Shown piece after piece: positions 24,781-32,876 of a stretch of DNA of 38,603 bases (the first letter of the stretch is position 1; the number at the start of each line of letters is the position of its first letter). This stretch comes from Nocardioidaceae bacterium (GTDB lineage Bacteria; Actinomycetota; Actinomycetes; Propionibacteriales; Nocardioidaceae). Below the pieces are notes generated by a model. It was given only the letters and a program-made list of their open reading frames with translations, did no database searches and had not been told where the DNA came from. Location of the stretch: positions 1 to 38,603 of the forward strand of contig JAUJOE010000014.1 of assembly GCA_030447805.1 (NCBI GenBank), given 5' to 3'. The position numbers and the translations under genes were made by a program.

Positions 24781-25577
24781 GTACGGCGAGCAAGGCCGGG
24801 GTGGCGCGCGCATGGCGGCGCTGGTTCTGGTGTGAGCCCGCTGACCAGCCGACGCGGTCGCGCGTGAACGCCGAGTTCGGTACGACGCGCGACGTCAGCC
24901 GCCCGCCGCCGCCCGAGCCCCTGCCAGTGCCGGTCATCGACAACCACTGCCACCTCGACATCGAGGACGGCGAGTCCTGGCTCGACCCAGCGGCGCTGGA
25001 GCAGTCGACCGCCGTCGGCGTGATCGGGTGCGACCTGCCGGGCGATCGTGCAGAGCACGGCGCGATCGTGGCCGGCGTCGCGCTGTGAGGCGCCCTGCCG
25101 GGCCGCTGCGTGGGCGGCCTCCAGCGACCGCGTGCGCGCCGTGGGCGAGACCGGGCTCGACTACTACCGACGCGATCGTGCACCGGCGCTCCTTCGCCGC
25201 CCATCGAGCTGGCGCACACACGACAAGACGCTTGTCGTCCACGACCGGGACGCGCACCGAAACTGGCGCGGGACCGCACCGTGCTGCACTGTTTCTCCGG
25301 CGATGCGGACTTCGCCCGCCGCCCTGCCTACCTGTCCTTCGCCGGCACGGTGACGTTCAAGAACGCCGGCTATCTGCGCGGCTGGTCGTCTCGTCGAGAC
25401 CGACCGCCGATGCGCGCCATCAATGCGTCGTACCTGATCCCGCTGACCGTGCGCGCGATGGCTGAGGTCGACCTCGAGCGCCTCTGCGCCGCTCGCGCCA
25501 ACACCGACGCCGCCTTCGGCGGCCCATCAAGGCTTGACACGGCGGTCAGAGGCGACCGAAGCGTAGCGGCGCTGTGA
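24777..25577 (+). pseudogene. tatD: TatD-family metal-dependent DNase/hydrolase, broken with internal deletions
   Basis: Starts at GTG 24777 inside the metG stop. An N-terminal extension of ~50 residues precedes VIDNHCHLDIEDGESWLDPA (HxH metal site) and VGVIGCDLPGDRAEHGAIVA. Then the frame breaks and pieces recur: SSDRVRAVGETGLDYYR (metal Glu), HDKTLVVHDRDAH, RTVLHCFSGDADFAR, YLSFAGTVTFKNAGYLR and NASYLIPLTVRAMAEVDLER, ending NTDAAFGGP. Comparison with family order shows that the stretches after GVAL (normally HPNEA...), between DAH and DRTVLH, and the VETDAPYLTP loop are shortened or missing. So besides indels, tens of bases seem lost. It could be genuine decay, but assembly collapse is more likely. 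Confidence 0.8.
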
Positions 25578-25595
25578 CCCCTGGCCCCTGTGACC

Positions 25596-25638
25596 AAAGT
25601 GACCGCTGGTAGCGGTGAGGCGGAGCGTGGTCACTTTT
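25596..25638 (+). terminator. Terminator-like hairpin with competing inner stem before rpfB
   Basis: AAAGTGACC-GCT (25596-25607) pairs with AGC-GT-GGTCACTTT and is followed by TTTT, an intrinsic-terminator shape after tatD. Inside it ACCGCT-GGT-AGCGGT (25602-25616) forms a perfect alternative stem that would break the long one. Known context: the M. tuberculosis rpfB-ksgA-ispE operon is controlled by a transcriptional RNA switch in its leader. Confidence 0.55.
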
Positions 25639-25681
25639 GCATCGCCTCACGCCGTCTGGCAAGGTCGGCCCCTTGCCAACC

Positions 25682-26790
25682 GTGGCGGGGCATATCTCAC
25701 GTCGCAACTACCGCGCACCGCAGCCCCGCCGACACGGACAAGACGCTTGTCGTCCACTTGATCCTGTCCACCACCCTCGCGCACGAGGACGTTCTGGCAA
25801 GACCGTGACCGTGTCGGTCGACGGTAAAGAACACCCAGTCACAGTCACCGCCTTCGATAGCACCGTGACTACTCGCGGCACGATGTCACCCTCGGCCGAC
25901 ATGACGCGACGCCGACGACACCCCGATCGACGAGGGCACGCGTATGTCTCCTCGGCCGGCTGGTGACCGTCGACCTGTCCTTCGCAACGTCGACGACGCC
26001 CTTTCCAGATCGGTGAGCGGTTCCTCGCAAGAACAGCCGGTCCAGCTCCATCGGCCGCCAGGGCTGATGTCGTCAAGACGCCCAAGGACCGTTCAAGGTC
26101 CGGCCACCCGGCGAAGCGCGTCACGACAACAATCCTGACCGTGGGCGAGGTCCTCACTGAGCGCGGACGCTCGCCGTTCCTGACGCCGATCGACGACCGA
26201 TCGTCGTGACTCGGGTCGCGAAGAGTTCGCGCGGGCCCAATGCCGACCATCGAGCGTACCTCATGTACGAGGGCAAGATGCGCGTGACGGCCGCGCCGTG
26301 CGTCGACAAGCTGGCTACAAGATCATCCGCACCAACGGCGAGCGGATCGACAAGCGGATCGTCAAGCGTCACGCTGCGCGCACGGGCTGCGATCAGCGCC
26401 AAGGTCTACGTGCCACCGCTCCTGAACCGGAGCCAGTTCGAGCGTCTCTGCGCCGCGAGCCAGCGCCAACACCGACTCCTGCGCCGGAGCCAGCTCCTGC
26501 CGACCCCCGGCCGGCACCTGCACCGACCCCGGAGCGCACCGAACTACGCGCCTGGGACCGTCGCCCTGTGTGAGTCGGCGGCACTTGGGCGATGAACACG
26601 TACTGACAACGCCTACTACGGCGGCCTGCAGTTCAGCGAGAGCACGTGGCTGGGCTACGGTGGCGGCGCCTATGCCTCATACGCCCACCTCGCCACCCGC
26701 GAGCAACAGATCGCCATCGCCGAGAAGGTCTTGGCCGGTCAAGGCTGGGGCGCGTGGCCGGCCTGCTCGGCAGAGCTCGGTCTGGGCTGA
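25682..26790 (+). pseudogene. rpfB: Resuscitation-promoting factor RpfB (heavily frameshifted)
   Basis: A secreted muralytic enzyme that restarts growth of dormant cells. The start is unclear (GTG 25682 is a guess). Recognisable pieces in family order: a hydrophobic signal region (LILSTTLA); DUF348 repeats (KTVTVSVDGKEHPVTVTAFD, then RLVTVDLSFATSTTP); a G5-like region (AGYKIIRTNGERIDKRIVKR); a Pro/Ala linker (PAPTPTPAPEPAPADPRPAP); and the Rpf lysozyme-like domain, CESGGTWAMNT after correcting one base (catalytic Glu), then [20 protein letters not shown] and [20 protein letters not shown], to TGA 26788. Parts of the G5 domain are not readable in any frame. Operon with rsmA and ispE, as in M. 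tuberculosis. Confidence 0.85.
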
Positions 26791-26831
26791 GGCCCAGACC
26801 AGAACGCTCAGCCGGTCCTGAGGCGGGACAG

Positions 26832-27728
26832 ATGACCGCCGAAAAGCCCTCGCCCTCCGCCGGTCCGAGACTGCTCGGGCCGGCGGAGGTGCGTTCACTG
26901 GCCGAGCGGTACGGCGTGCGGCCGGCCAAGCAGCGGGGCCAGAACTTCGTCATCGACGCCAACACCGTGCGGCGCATCGTCGCTGCCGCCGACCTGCAGC
27001 CCGACGACGTCGTACTGGAGGTGGGACCAGGGTTGGGCTCGCTCACACTGGGGCTGATAGGAGCGGCCGCCTCGGTCACCGCCGTGGAGGTCGACCCGGT
27101 CCTCGCGTCGGCGCTGCCGGCGACGGTCGAGGAGTTTGCCCCGGACCGCGTGGATGGGTTGCGCGTGGTCGCCGCCGATGCCCTGCACCTCACCGACCTG
27201 CCTGGACCGGCGCCGACCGCTCTGGTCGCCAACCTGCCCTACAACGTGGCCGTCCCGGTGCTGCTGCATCTGCTGTTGAGGCTGCCGTCGCTGGATCGCG
27301 TCCTCGTCATGGTGCAGCGCGAGGTGGCCGACCGGCTGGCGGCCCCGCCCGGGTCGAGGGTGTACGGCGTCCCGAGCGCCAAGGCGGCCTGGTACGGCGA
27401 CGTCCGCCGGGCCGGACTCATCGGTCGGCAGGTCTTCTGGCCGGCGCCGCGGGTGGATTCCGGCCTGGTGGCCATGCGCCGTCGGCCGCCACCGCCGGGT
27501 CGCGCGGGGCGCGAGGCGACGTTCGCGGTCGTCGACGCCGCCTTCTCCCAACGCCGCAAGATGCTCCGCAGCGCGCTGGCCGACCTGGCCGGGTCGCCGG
27601 CGGCGGCTGAGCGCGCCCTGCAAACAGCCGGGGTCGACCCGCGAGCCCGGGGGGAGCAGCTCAGCATCGAGGACTTCGCCCGGGTGGCCGAAGCGTTAGG
27701 GCAGCCGCTCGATCAGCACGGGGGCTGA
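26832..27728 (+). CDS. rsmA: 16S rRNA (A1518/A1519) dimethyltransferase RsmA/KsgA
   Basis: Dimethylates two adjacent adenosines near the 3' end of 16S rRNA. The protein has 298 residues. Motifs: [18 protein letters not shown] (N-terminal motif X), [16 protein letters not shown] (SAM motif I), VTAVEVDP (motif II), [14 protein letters not shown] (catalytic NLPY), [11 protein letters not shown], and [14 protein letters not shown] with [16 protein letters not shown] at the C-terminus. ATG 26832 is chosen over upstream open sequence that belongs to rpfB. Clean frame, in contrast to both neighbours upstream. Third gene of the rpfB-rsmA-ispE operon if tatD is counted separately. Confidence 0.95.
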   Translation: MTAEKPSPSAGPRLLGPAEVRSLAERYGVRPAKQRGQNFVIDANTVRRIVAAADLQPDDVVLEVGPGLGSLTLGLIGAAASVTAVEVDPVLASALPATVEEFAPDRVDGLRVVAADALHLTDLPGPAPTALVANLPYNVAVPVLLHLLLRLPSLDRVLVMVQREVADRLAAPPGSRVYGVPSAKAAWYGDVRRAGLIGRQVFWPAPRVDSGLVAMRRRPPPPGRAGREATFAVVDAAFSQRRKMLRSALADLAGSPAAAERALQTAGVDPRARGEQLSIEDFARVAEALGQPLDQHGG

Positions 27729-27739
27729 GCCGATCGACG

Positions 27740-27745
27740 TAGCCT
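27740..27745 (+). promoter_or_regulatory. -10 hexamer for ispE
   Basis: TAGCCT, six bases before GTG 27752. It could provide a second, leaderless transcript within the operon. Confidence 0.35.
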
Positions 27746-27751
27746 GTCAGC

Positions 27752-28657
27752 GTGGCAGCCGTTACGGTGCGAGCACCCGCGAAGATCAACCTCGGGTTGA
27801 GCGTCGGCGCGCCGCAGGCCGATGGTTACCACCCGATCGTCACGATCTACCAGGCGATCTCGCTGTACGACGAGGTGAAGGCAAGGCCGGCGCCCGACGG
27901 GGACATCACCGTCCGGGTCACCGGGGAGGGGCACGACGTCGTACCACTGGACGACACCAACCTGGCCGTGCGGGCAGCTGCCCTGCTCGCGAAGACGCAC
28001 AACGTCACCGACGGGGCGGCGCTCAGCATCCATAAGACCATCGCGGTGGCTGGCGGGCTGGCTGGCGGCAGCGCTGATGCCGCGGGGGCGCTGGTCGCGT
28101 GTGACGCGCTGTGGGGGATCGGTTCCGGCCGGGAGGAGCTCGCTGACCTCGGCTCCTCGCTGGGAAGCGATGTGCCGTTCTGCCTGCTCGGCGGCAACGC
28201 CATCGGCACCGGCAGGGGGGAAGCCCTCTCGGCAGTGCTCGCGCGGGGTTCCTACGAGTGGGTGCTCGCCTACGCCGCCACGGGCTTGTCGACCCCGCAG
28301 GTGTACTCCGAGCTCGACCGCTTCCGCGGACCGGCCGGCGCTGCCGCGCCAGAGCTGTCGGAGACGCTGATGTCGGCGTTGCGCGGCGGCGACCCGTACG
28401 CCGTCGGGCCGGCCCTGCACAACGACCTCGAGCCGGCGGCGGTGCGGCTGAGACCCTCGCTGCGGCGAACTCTGGCGCTCGGCAAGGAGTACGGCGCGCT
28501 CGGCTCGATGGTGTCCGGAGCCGGTCCGACCTGCCTGTTCCTCGCTGCCGATGAGGACCACGCCATCGACCTGGCCGTCGCCTTGTCGAGCAGCGGGCTC
28601 TGCCGGTCCGTTCAGCGCGCCACCGGCCCAGTCACCGGCGCCCGCCTCATCACCTGA
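27752..28657 (+). CDS. ispE: 4-diphosphocytidyl-2-C-methyl-D-erythritol kinase
   Basis: ATP-dependent kinase of the MEP isoprenoid pathway (GHMP superfamily). The protein has 301 residues. Motifs: VTVRAPAKINLGLSV (substrate Lys/Asn), GYHPIVTIYQAISLYDEV, VAGGLAGGSADAAGALVAC (GHMP ATP loop), LGSDVPFCLLGGNAIGTGRG and SMVSGAGPTCLFLA (motif 3). Start GTG 27752, 23 bases after rsmA. It overlaps the end of the convergent marR gene by eight bases. Frame intact. Confidence 0.95.
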   Translation: MAAVTVRAPAKINLGLSVGAPQADGYHPIVTIYQAISLYDEVKARPAPDGDITVRVTGEGHDVVPLDDTNLAVRAAALLAKTHNVTDGAALSIHKTIAVAGGLAGGSADAAGALVACDALWGIGSGREELADLGSSLGSDVPFCLLGGNAIGTGRGEALSAVLARGSYEWVLAYAATGLSTPQVYSELDRFRGPAGAAAPELSETLMSALRGGDPYAVGPALHNDLEPAAVRLRPSLRRTLALGKEYGALGSMVSGAGPTCLFLAADEDHAIDLAVALSSSGLCRSVQRATGPVTGARLIT

Positions 28658-29164
28658 CCGACGCGGCGCTGTCGAAGCGGGCGACGATGGTTCGCAGCAG
28701 GTCGGCCAGCTGACGTCGCTCGGTCCCGCTCAGATCGGCGAGCAGGAGGCGCTCGTGCTCCAGCAGCCCGTCAAGGGCCGCGTCGACCCGCTGGCGGCCG
28801 ACATCGGTGAGGCGCACGAGTACGCCGCGCCGATCGCCCGGGTCAGGCAGCCGCTCGACCAGGCCCTTGGTGACAAGCCGATCGACCCGGTTGGTCATCG
28901 TCCCGGACGTGACCATCGTCTCCCGCAGCAGCCGTCCAGGAGACAACTCGTACGGCGGCCCCGCCCGCCGCAGCGCCGACAAGACGTCGAACTCCCACGT
29001 TTCAAGACGATGCGCCATGAACGCCTGCCGGCGCGCCAGGTCCAGATGCCGGGCCAGCCGCGTGACGCGGCTGAGCACCTGCATGGGCGCAGCGTCGAGG
29101 TCGGGCCGCTCCCGCTGCCAGGCCGAGACCAGCCGGTCGACCTCGTCACCGCGGGCTGCTCCAT
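28650..29164 (-). CDS. MarR-family transcriptional regulator (possible frameshift near start)
   Basis: A winged-helix dimer that usually releases DNA on binding small phenolics. Core: LSRVTRLARHLDLARRQAFM, LETWEFDVLSALRRAGPPYE, LSPGRLLRETMVTSGTMTNR (recognition helix) and GLVERLPDPGDRRGVLVRLT (wing). The Met at 29084 gives a 144-residue form, but the frame before it reads DEVDRLVSAWQRERPDLDAA, which is family-like. ATG 29164 (MEQPA) lies six bases after TAGCCT, so I place the start there with one extra base before DEVDRL. Divergent from a methyltransferase, with a palindromic operator in between. Effector unknown. Confidence 0.88.
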
Positions 29165-29170
29165 CCCGAG

Positions 29171-29176
29171 AGGCTA
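29171..29176 (-). promoter_or_regulatory. -10 hexamer for marR
   Basis: TAGCCT on the minus strand, six bases before ATG 29164. It is the main reason to prefer that start. Confidence 0.4.
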
Positions 29177-29180
29177 ACCA

Positions 29181-29202
29181 TCAAGACTCTTGACATCAAG
29201 AG
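29181..29202. promoter_or_regulatory. MarR operator: overlapping palindromes
   Basis: CTCTTGACATCAAGAG (29187-29202) has perfect 7-bp arms with two central bases. It overlaps TCAAGA-C-TCTTGA (29181-29193). Three half-sites alternate between the two divergent -10 hexamers, so binding would block both promoters. TCAAGA/TCTTGA half-sites fit known MarR-family operators. Confidence 0.75.
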
Positions 29203-29213
29203 AACAAGTGAGA

Positions 29214-29219
29214 CACCAT
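29214..29219 (+). promoter_or_regulatory. -10-like hexamer for the methyltransferase gene
   Basis: CACCAT, seven bases before ATG 29227. A weak match to the pattern seen at other genes here. Confidence 0.3.
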
Positions 29220-29226
29220 CGCCTCG

Positions 29227-29993
29227 ATGGCCACCTGGGACCCCGCGACGTACCTGCAGTTCAGCGATGAGCGGTCCCGGCCGTTCTTCGACCCTGACCT
29301 CCCGCATCGGTGCGACAGACCCGAACTACGTCGTCGACCTGGGCTGCGGTCCCGGGACCTTACTGCCACGTTGGCCGACCGCTGGCCGGCTGCGCGTATC
29401 GAGGGCGTCGACTCCTCACCGGAGATGATCGACGAGGCCAACACACACCACGACACCCGTGTCGATTTTCAGCTCGCTGACCTGGTGACCTGGCGGCCGG
29501 ATGCACCAGTTGACGTCATGGTCTCCAACGCGACGCTCCAGTGGGTGCCGGGCCATCGCGACCTGCTGCCCAGGCTGGTTGAGATGCTGAGCCCGAACGG
29601 CTGGCTGGCCTTCCAGGTGCCGGGCAACTTCACCGAGCCCAGCCACCAGCTCCTGCGCGAGCTAGCGACCGACGCCCGCTTTGTCGAGGCGACCCGAGAC
29701 GTGGAGTACCCGGCCGCCTTCGACGCCGAGACCTACCTCGCCGACCTGGCGATGTTGGGGTGCGAGGTCGACGCCTGGAGACGACGTACCTGCACGTGTT
29801 GACCGGCCTGACCCGGTGTTCCGGTGGATCTCCGGCACCGGCGCCCGGCCGGTGCTGCAGGCGCTCTCTGCCGCCCAGCGCGAGCAGTTCGTCGCGGAAT
29901 ACAAGCTCTCTCGAGCGGACCTATCCGGCGCAGGGGTTCGGGACCGTGCTGCCGTTTCGCCGGGTCTTCGTCGTGGCGCACAAGGGCCGCTGA
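29227..29993 (+). CDS. tam: Trans-aconitate 2-methyltransferase-like SAM methyltransferase (frameshifted)
   Basis: A class I methyltransferase; the Tam family methylates trans-aconitate to remove this citrate-cycle inhibitor. About 255 residues after repair. MATWDPATYLQFSDERSRPF is the classic Tam N-terminus. In a second frame (29290-29365) comes IGATDPNYVVDLGCGPGTL (SAM motif I), then back to ATLADRWPAARIEGVDSSPE (acidic ribose-binding end), VMVSNATLQWVPGHRDLLPR and LAFQVPGNFTEPSHQLLREL. The end needs further shifts: ETTYLHVLTG, then TYPAQGFGTVLPFRRVFVVA to TGA 29993. Four or five indels. Divergent from marR and probably repressed by it. Confidence 0.87.
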
Positions 29994-29995
29994 CC

Positions 29996-30985
29996 GTGCG
30001 CGACTTCATCGCGGCGCTGCCGAGGCCAGGCTGCATGTGCACCAGGTGGGGTCCGCCTCGCCGCGGATCGTCGCCGAGCTCGCCGCCCGTCGCGGCGACA
30101 CCCCGGTGCCGCCCGCCGACGCGTCTTCGTCGTTCAGCGACTTCGCGCACTTCATCGAGATCTACCTCTCGGTGGTCGACCTGGTTCGCACGGCCGACGA
30201 CGTTCGCATGCGACCTACGAGGTCGCCCGGGACATGGCGGGCCAGCAGATCCGGTATGCCGAGCTGACCTGCACGCCGTACACGTCGGTAGTCCGCGGGA
30301 TCCCCGCCGGGCGTTCGCCGAGCGATCGAGGACGCGCGTATCGTCGGAGCGCGACTTCGGCCTGGTGCTGCGGTGGTGCTTCGACATCCCCGGACTGGGC
30401 TACCCGCCGCTGCTGAGACGGCGCGGATCGCGTGCGAGCTACCACCGACCGGTCTCGTCTCGTTCGGGCTGGGTGGGCCGGGAGGTCGGCGTATCGAGCC
30501 CAGTTCAAGCCGTTCTTCGACCGGGCGCGCGCGGTGGGTCTGCACTCGGTGCCGCACGCAGCGAGACGACCGGGCCAGCTACCATCTGGGCCGCTGTCTG
30601 ACCTCGGAGCTGAACGGATAGGTCACGGTACGTCGATCATGCGCGACCACGTCTCGTCGAACACGTCGTCAACGCCGGCATCGCGCTCGAGGTCTGCCCG
30701 ACGTCGAACGTGGTGACCGGCGCCGTGCCGAGCCTCGGGACCACCCGGTCAAGGCGATGCACGCGGCCGGCGTCGTGGTCACGGTCAACTCCGACGACCC
30801 GCCGATGTTCGGACAGCCTGAACCAGGAGTACGCCGTCGTGGCCGAACTGCTGGGTCTTGACGTCTTGGCGCAAGGATCGCCGACCTGGCGCCGCACCGC
30901 CGTACGAGCATCGTTCGCTGGCGACGACCTGAAGCAGCGACTGCTTGGAGATCGACGCGGCGGCGAGCGCTTGGGGCAGGTGCGG
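29996..30985 (+). pseudogene. add: Adenosine deaminase family protein, broken by frameshifts
   Basis: Hydrolytic deaminase of adenosine or a related nucleoside; aminodeoxyfutalosine deaminase is an alternative within the family. The start is GTG 29996, two bases after the previous stop. Pieces in order across frames: RDFIAALP, then LHVHQVGSASPRIVAELAAR (HxH metal site), FSDFAHFIEIYLSVVDLVRT, MAGQQIRYAELTCTPYTSVV, VLRWCFDIPG, TGLVSFGLGGPE, AQFKPFFDRARAVGLHSVPH with HAGE after correction, AERIGHGTSIM, GIALEVCPTSNVVTGAVPSL and VVTVNSDDPPMFG (metal Asp), SLNQEYAVVAELLGLDV. All catalytic motifs survive, so errors are likely. The 3' end runs into the convergent tetR gene and its stop is not clear. 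Confidence 0.83.
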
Positions 30986-31601
30986 AGCTCGGGGTCCTTG
31001 TGGATGCCAGACAGTCCGTACCAGGCGAGGTTGACCAGGTGCGCGCCGACTTCGTCCTTGCTGGGGGAGCGAGCCTCCAACCACCACTGGCCGGCGGTGC
31101 CGACCATGCCGACGAGCATCTGCGCGTACAGCGGCGCGTACTGCGCGTCGAAGCCGCGGTTGCGGAACTCCTCTTCGAGGATGTACTCCACCGAGACGCG
31201 ACGTCGCCGATGATCGAGACGAATGACCCCGACTCCGAGCCGAGGGCGAGTCGCGCACCAGGATGCGGAAGCCTTCGGAGGACTGCTCGATGTAGTCGAG
31301 CAGGGCGAGGGCGGCCTGCTCCAGCAGGTCGCGGGTGGCCGGCGGTGAGGGCCGAGCGCATCATGTCGAGGAGTTGGCGCACCTCGCGGTCCACGACAAC
31401 GGCGTAGAGACCCTCCTTGCCGCCGAAGTGCTCGTAGACGATCGGCTTGGAAACCTCCGCGCGGGACGCGACCTCTTCGATCGACGTACCCTCGAAGCCG
31501 CGTTCGGCGAACAGCGTGCGGGCGATCTCGATGAGCTGCTCGCGCCGTTCCGCGCTTGTCATGCGCGAGCGCCCGTTGCGTTTGTTCTTCGGCTGGCTCA
31601 A
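30970..31601 (-). CDS. TetR-family regulator downstream of desaturase (frameshifted)
   Basis: Starts at TTG 31601, which overlaps the desaturase stop (TTGA), or at ATG 31562. DNA-binding domain: ERREQLIEIARTLFAERGFE, GTSIEEVASRAEVSKPIVYE, HFGGKEGLYAVVVDREV, the complete TetR helix-turn-helix. The ligand domain is spread over frames: LLDMMRSALT, SFVSIIGDVASR, EYILEEEFRNRGFDAQYAPL, YAQMLVGMVGTAGQWWLEAR and HLVNLAWYGLSGIHKDPELR. The stop is uncertain, near 30970. Being cotranscribed with a fatty-acid desaturase whose promoter carries repeated palindromes suggests that it senses acyl-CoA and represses this operon. Confidence 0.87.
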
Positions 31602-32573
31602 GCGCTGGCCGCGCTGACCCGCTTTGCTTCGACCCGCTCCTTGACCGGCCACCGGACTGCCTTGACCCAGCCCAGCTTCTCGAACGCCCAGATGATGCGG
31701 GCGGAGGTGTCGATCTGACCGCGCAGCACTCCGTGGCGGGCGCAGGTCAGGTCGGCGTGGTGGAGGTTGTGCCAGGACTCGCCCATCGACGGGATGGCGA
31801 GCCACCAGACGTTGCCTGACTTGTCGCGGGACTTGAAGGGGCGCTCACCAACCGCGTGGCAGATCGAGTTGATCGACCAGGTGACGTGGTGCAGCAGTCC
31901 GACGCGGACGAGCGAGCCCCAGAAGAAGGCGGTCACGCGCCCTGCCAGGACATCGTCCAAAGGCCACCGGCGACAGCGGGCAACAGCAGCGACACGGCGA
32001 CCAGTGCCGGGAAGGCGCGGGAGATCTTGACGATGTCCTCGTCCTTGAGCAGGTCGGGGGCGTACTGGCGCTGCGAGGTCTGCTCCTCGTCGAACAGCCA
32101 GCCCATGTGCGCGTGGAACAGCCCCTTCATCAGGGCGGGGATGGTGTCGCCGTAACGCCACGGCGAGTGCGGGTCACCGTCGCGGTCGGAGAACTTGTGG
32201 TGCTTGCGGTGGTCGGCGACCCAGCGCACAACAGGTCCTGGATCGCCATGGAGCCAGCGATCGCGAGAACGATCTTGAGCGGGCGGTTGGGCTTGAAGGA
32301 CTTGTGCGTGAAGTAGCGGTGGAACCCGACCGTGACACCGTGACCGGTGATCGCATACATCACGAAGGCGATGATGACGTCGTGCCACCCGAGCCAGCCG
32401 CCCCACGCGACGGGACCGCGGCGGCCAGCGCCAGGAACGGCAGCACGATGAACGCGCCGAGCGCGAGGCGCTCACCCATGGACTGGCGGTCACCGCCGAG
32501 CGTGCCGTAGGGGAGTTCGTCCAGTTCCGGCTGCTGTAGCGGGAGGGGCGGCGACGGCGGTGGCTGGGGTCAT
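31598..32573 (-). CDS. Acyl-CoA/stearoyl delta-9 desaturase (frameshifted)
   Basis: A membrane di-iron enzyme that inserts a cis double bond into acyl chains, adjusting membrane fluidity. About 320 residues. N-terminus MTPATAVAAPP from ATG 32573 (AAGGACA site). Three histidine boxes are present: GFHRYFTHKSF (HRYFTH), DHRKHHKFSD (HRKHH) and ESWHNLHHAD (HNxHH). Hydrophobic stretches include VMYAITGHGVTVGF and the region from VAVSLLLPAVAGGLWTMSWQ. At least four frame changes (near 32545, 32420, 32235 and 31935). The stop TGA 31598-31600 overlaps the tetR start. Its promoter holds the palindromic operator at 32609-32641. Confidence 0.9.
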
Positions 32574-32608
32574 GGCTTCGTGTCCTTTGACTGATGGTGG
32601 TGCGGTGC

Positions 32609-32641
32609 TTACGCAAGCGTAACCTACGGTTACGTAACCGT
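32609..32641. promoter_or_regulatory. TetR operator array in desaturase promoter
   Basis: Three overlapping palindromes: TTACGC-AA-GCGTAA (32609-32622), CGTAACC-TAC-GGTTACG (32618-32634) and the perfect 16-mer ACGGTTACGTAACCGT (32626-32641). GTAAC half-sites alternate in orientation about every 10 bases, as expected for cooperative dimers on one operator. It lies 36 bases upstream of the desaturase ATG. Confidence 0.8.
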
Positions 32642-32783
32642 GAAAGTGCTTGCGGCGGTGATGTTCCCCTCTTCTTGTAAACCTCTGCTGTAAACCTGGG
32701 AATCCGTTAGTCAGCCAGGCGAGGCGGCTGTGGCAGACTGTTGAGCACGCAGGGGTGCGCCGCCGACGGAGCACGCCACGCAA

Positions 32784-32856
32784 TCCCCTGTGGGGTAACC
32801 CGGCAGCCCGCGAGCCTTTGAAGCTTGAGGTCCTGGATCGAAGCCAGGCAGGGGAG
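32784..32856 (+). tRNA. tRNA-Gln (anticodon TTG)
   Basis: Acceptor TCCCCTG pairs fully with CAGGGGA, discriminator G. The anticodon stem CGAGC/GCTTG holds CTTTGAA, anticodon TTG (reads CAA). The T stem CCTGG/CCAGG is perfect but its loop is ATCGAAG where TTCGAAT is usual; this may be a sequence error. CCA is not encoded exactly (CGA follows). A glutamine tRNA upstream of glmU is the common actinobacterial order. Confidence 0.88.
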
Positions 32857-32876
32857 CGACACGGCGAGGAGCTCTT

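Noticed and set aside
25578-25681. c-di-AMP (ydaO) riboswitch before rpf
   Set aside because: The leader is too short and lacks the conserved ydaO core that I would expect; only the terminator-type hairpin is visible.
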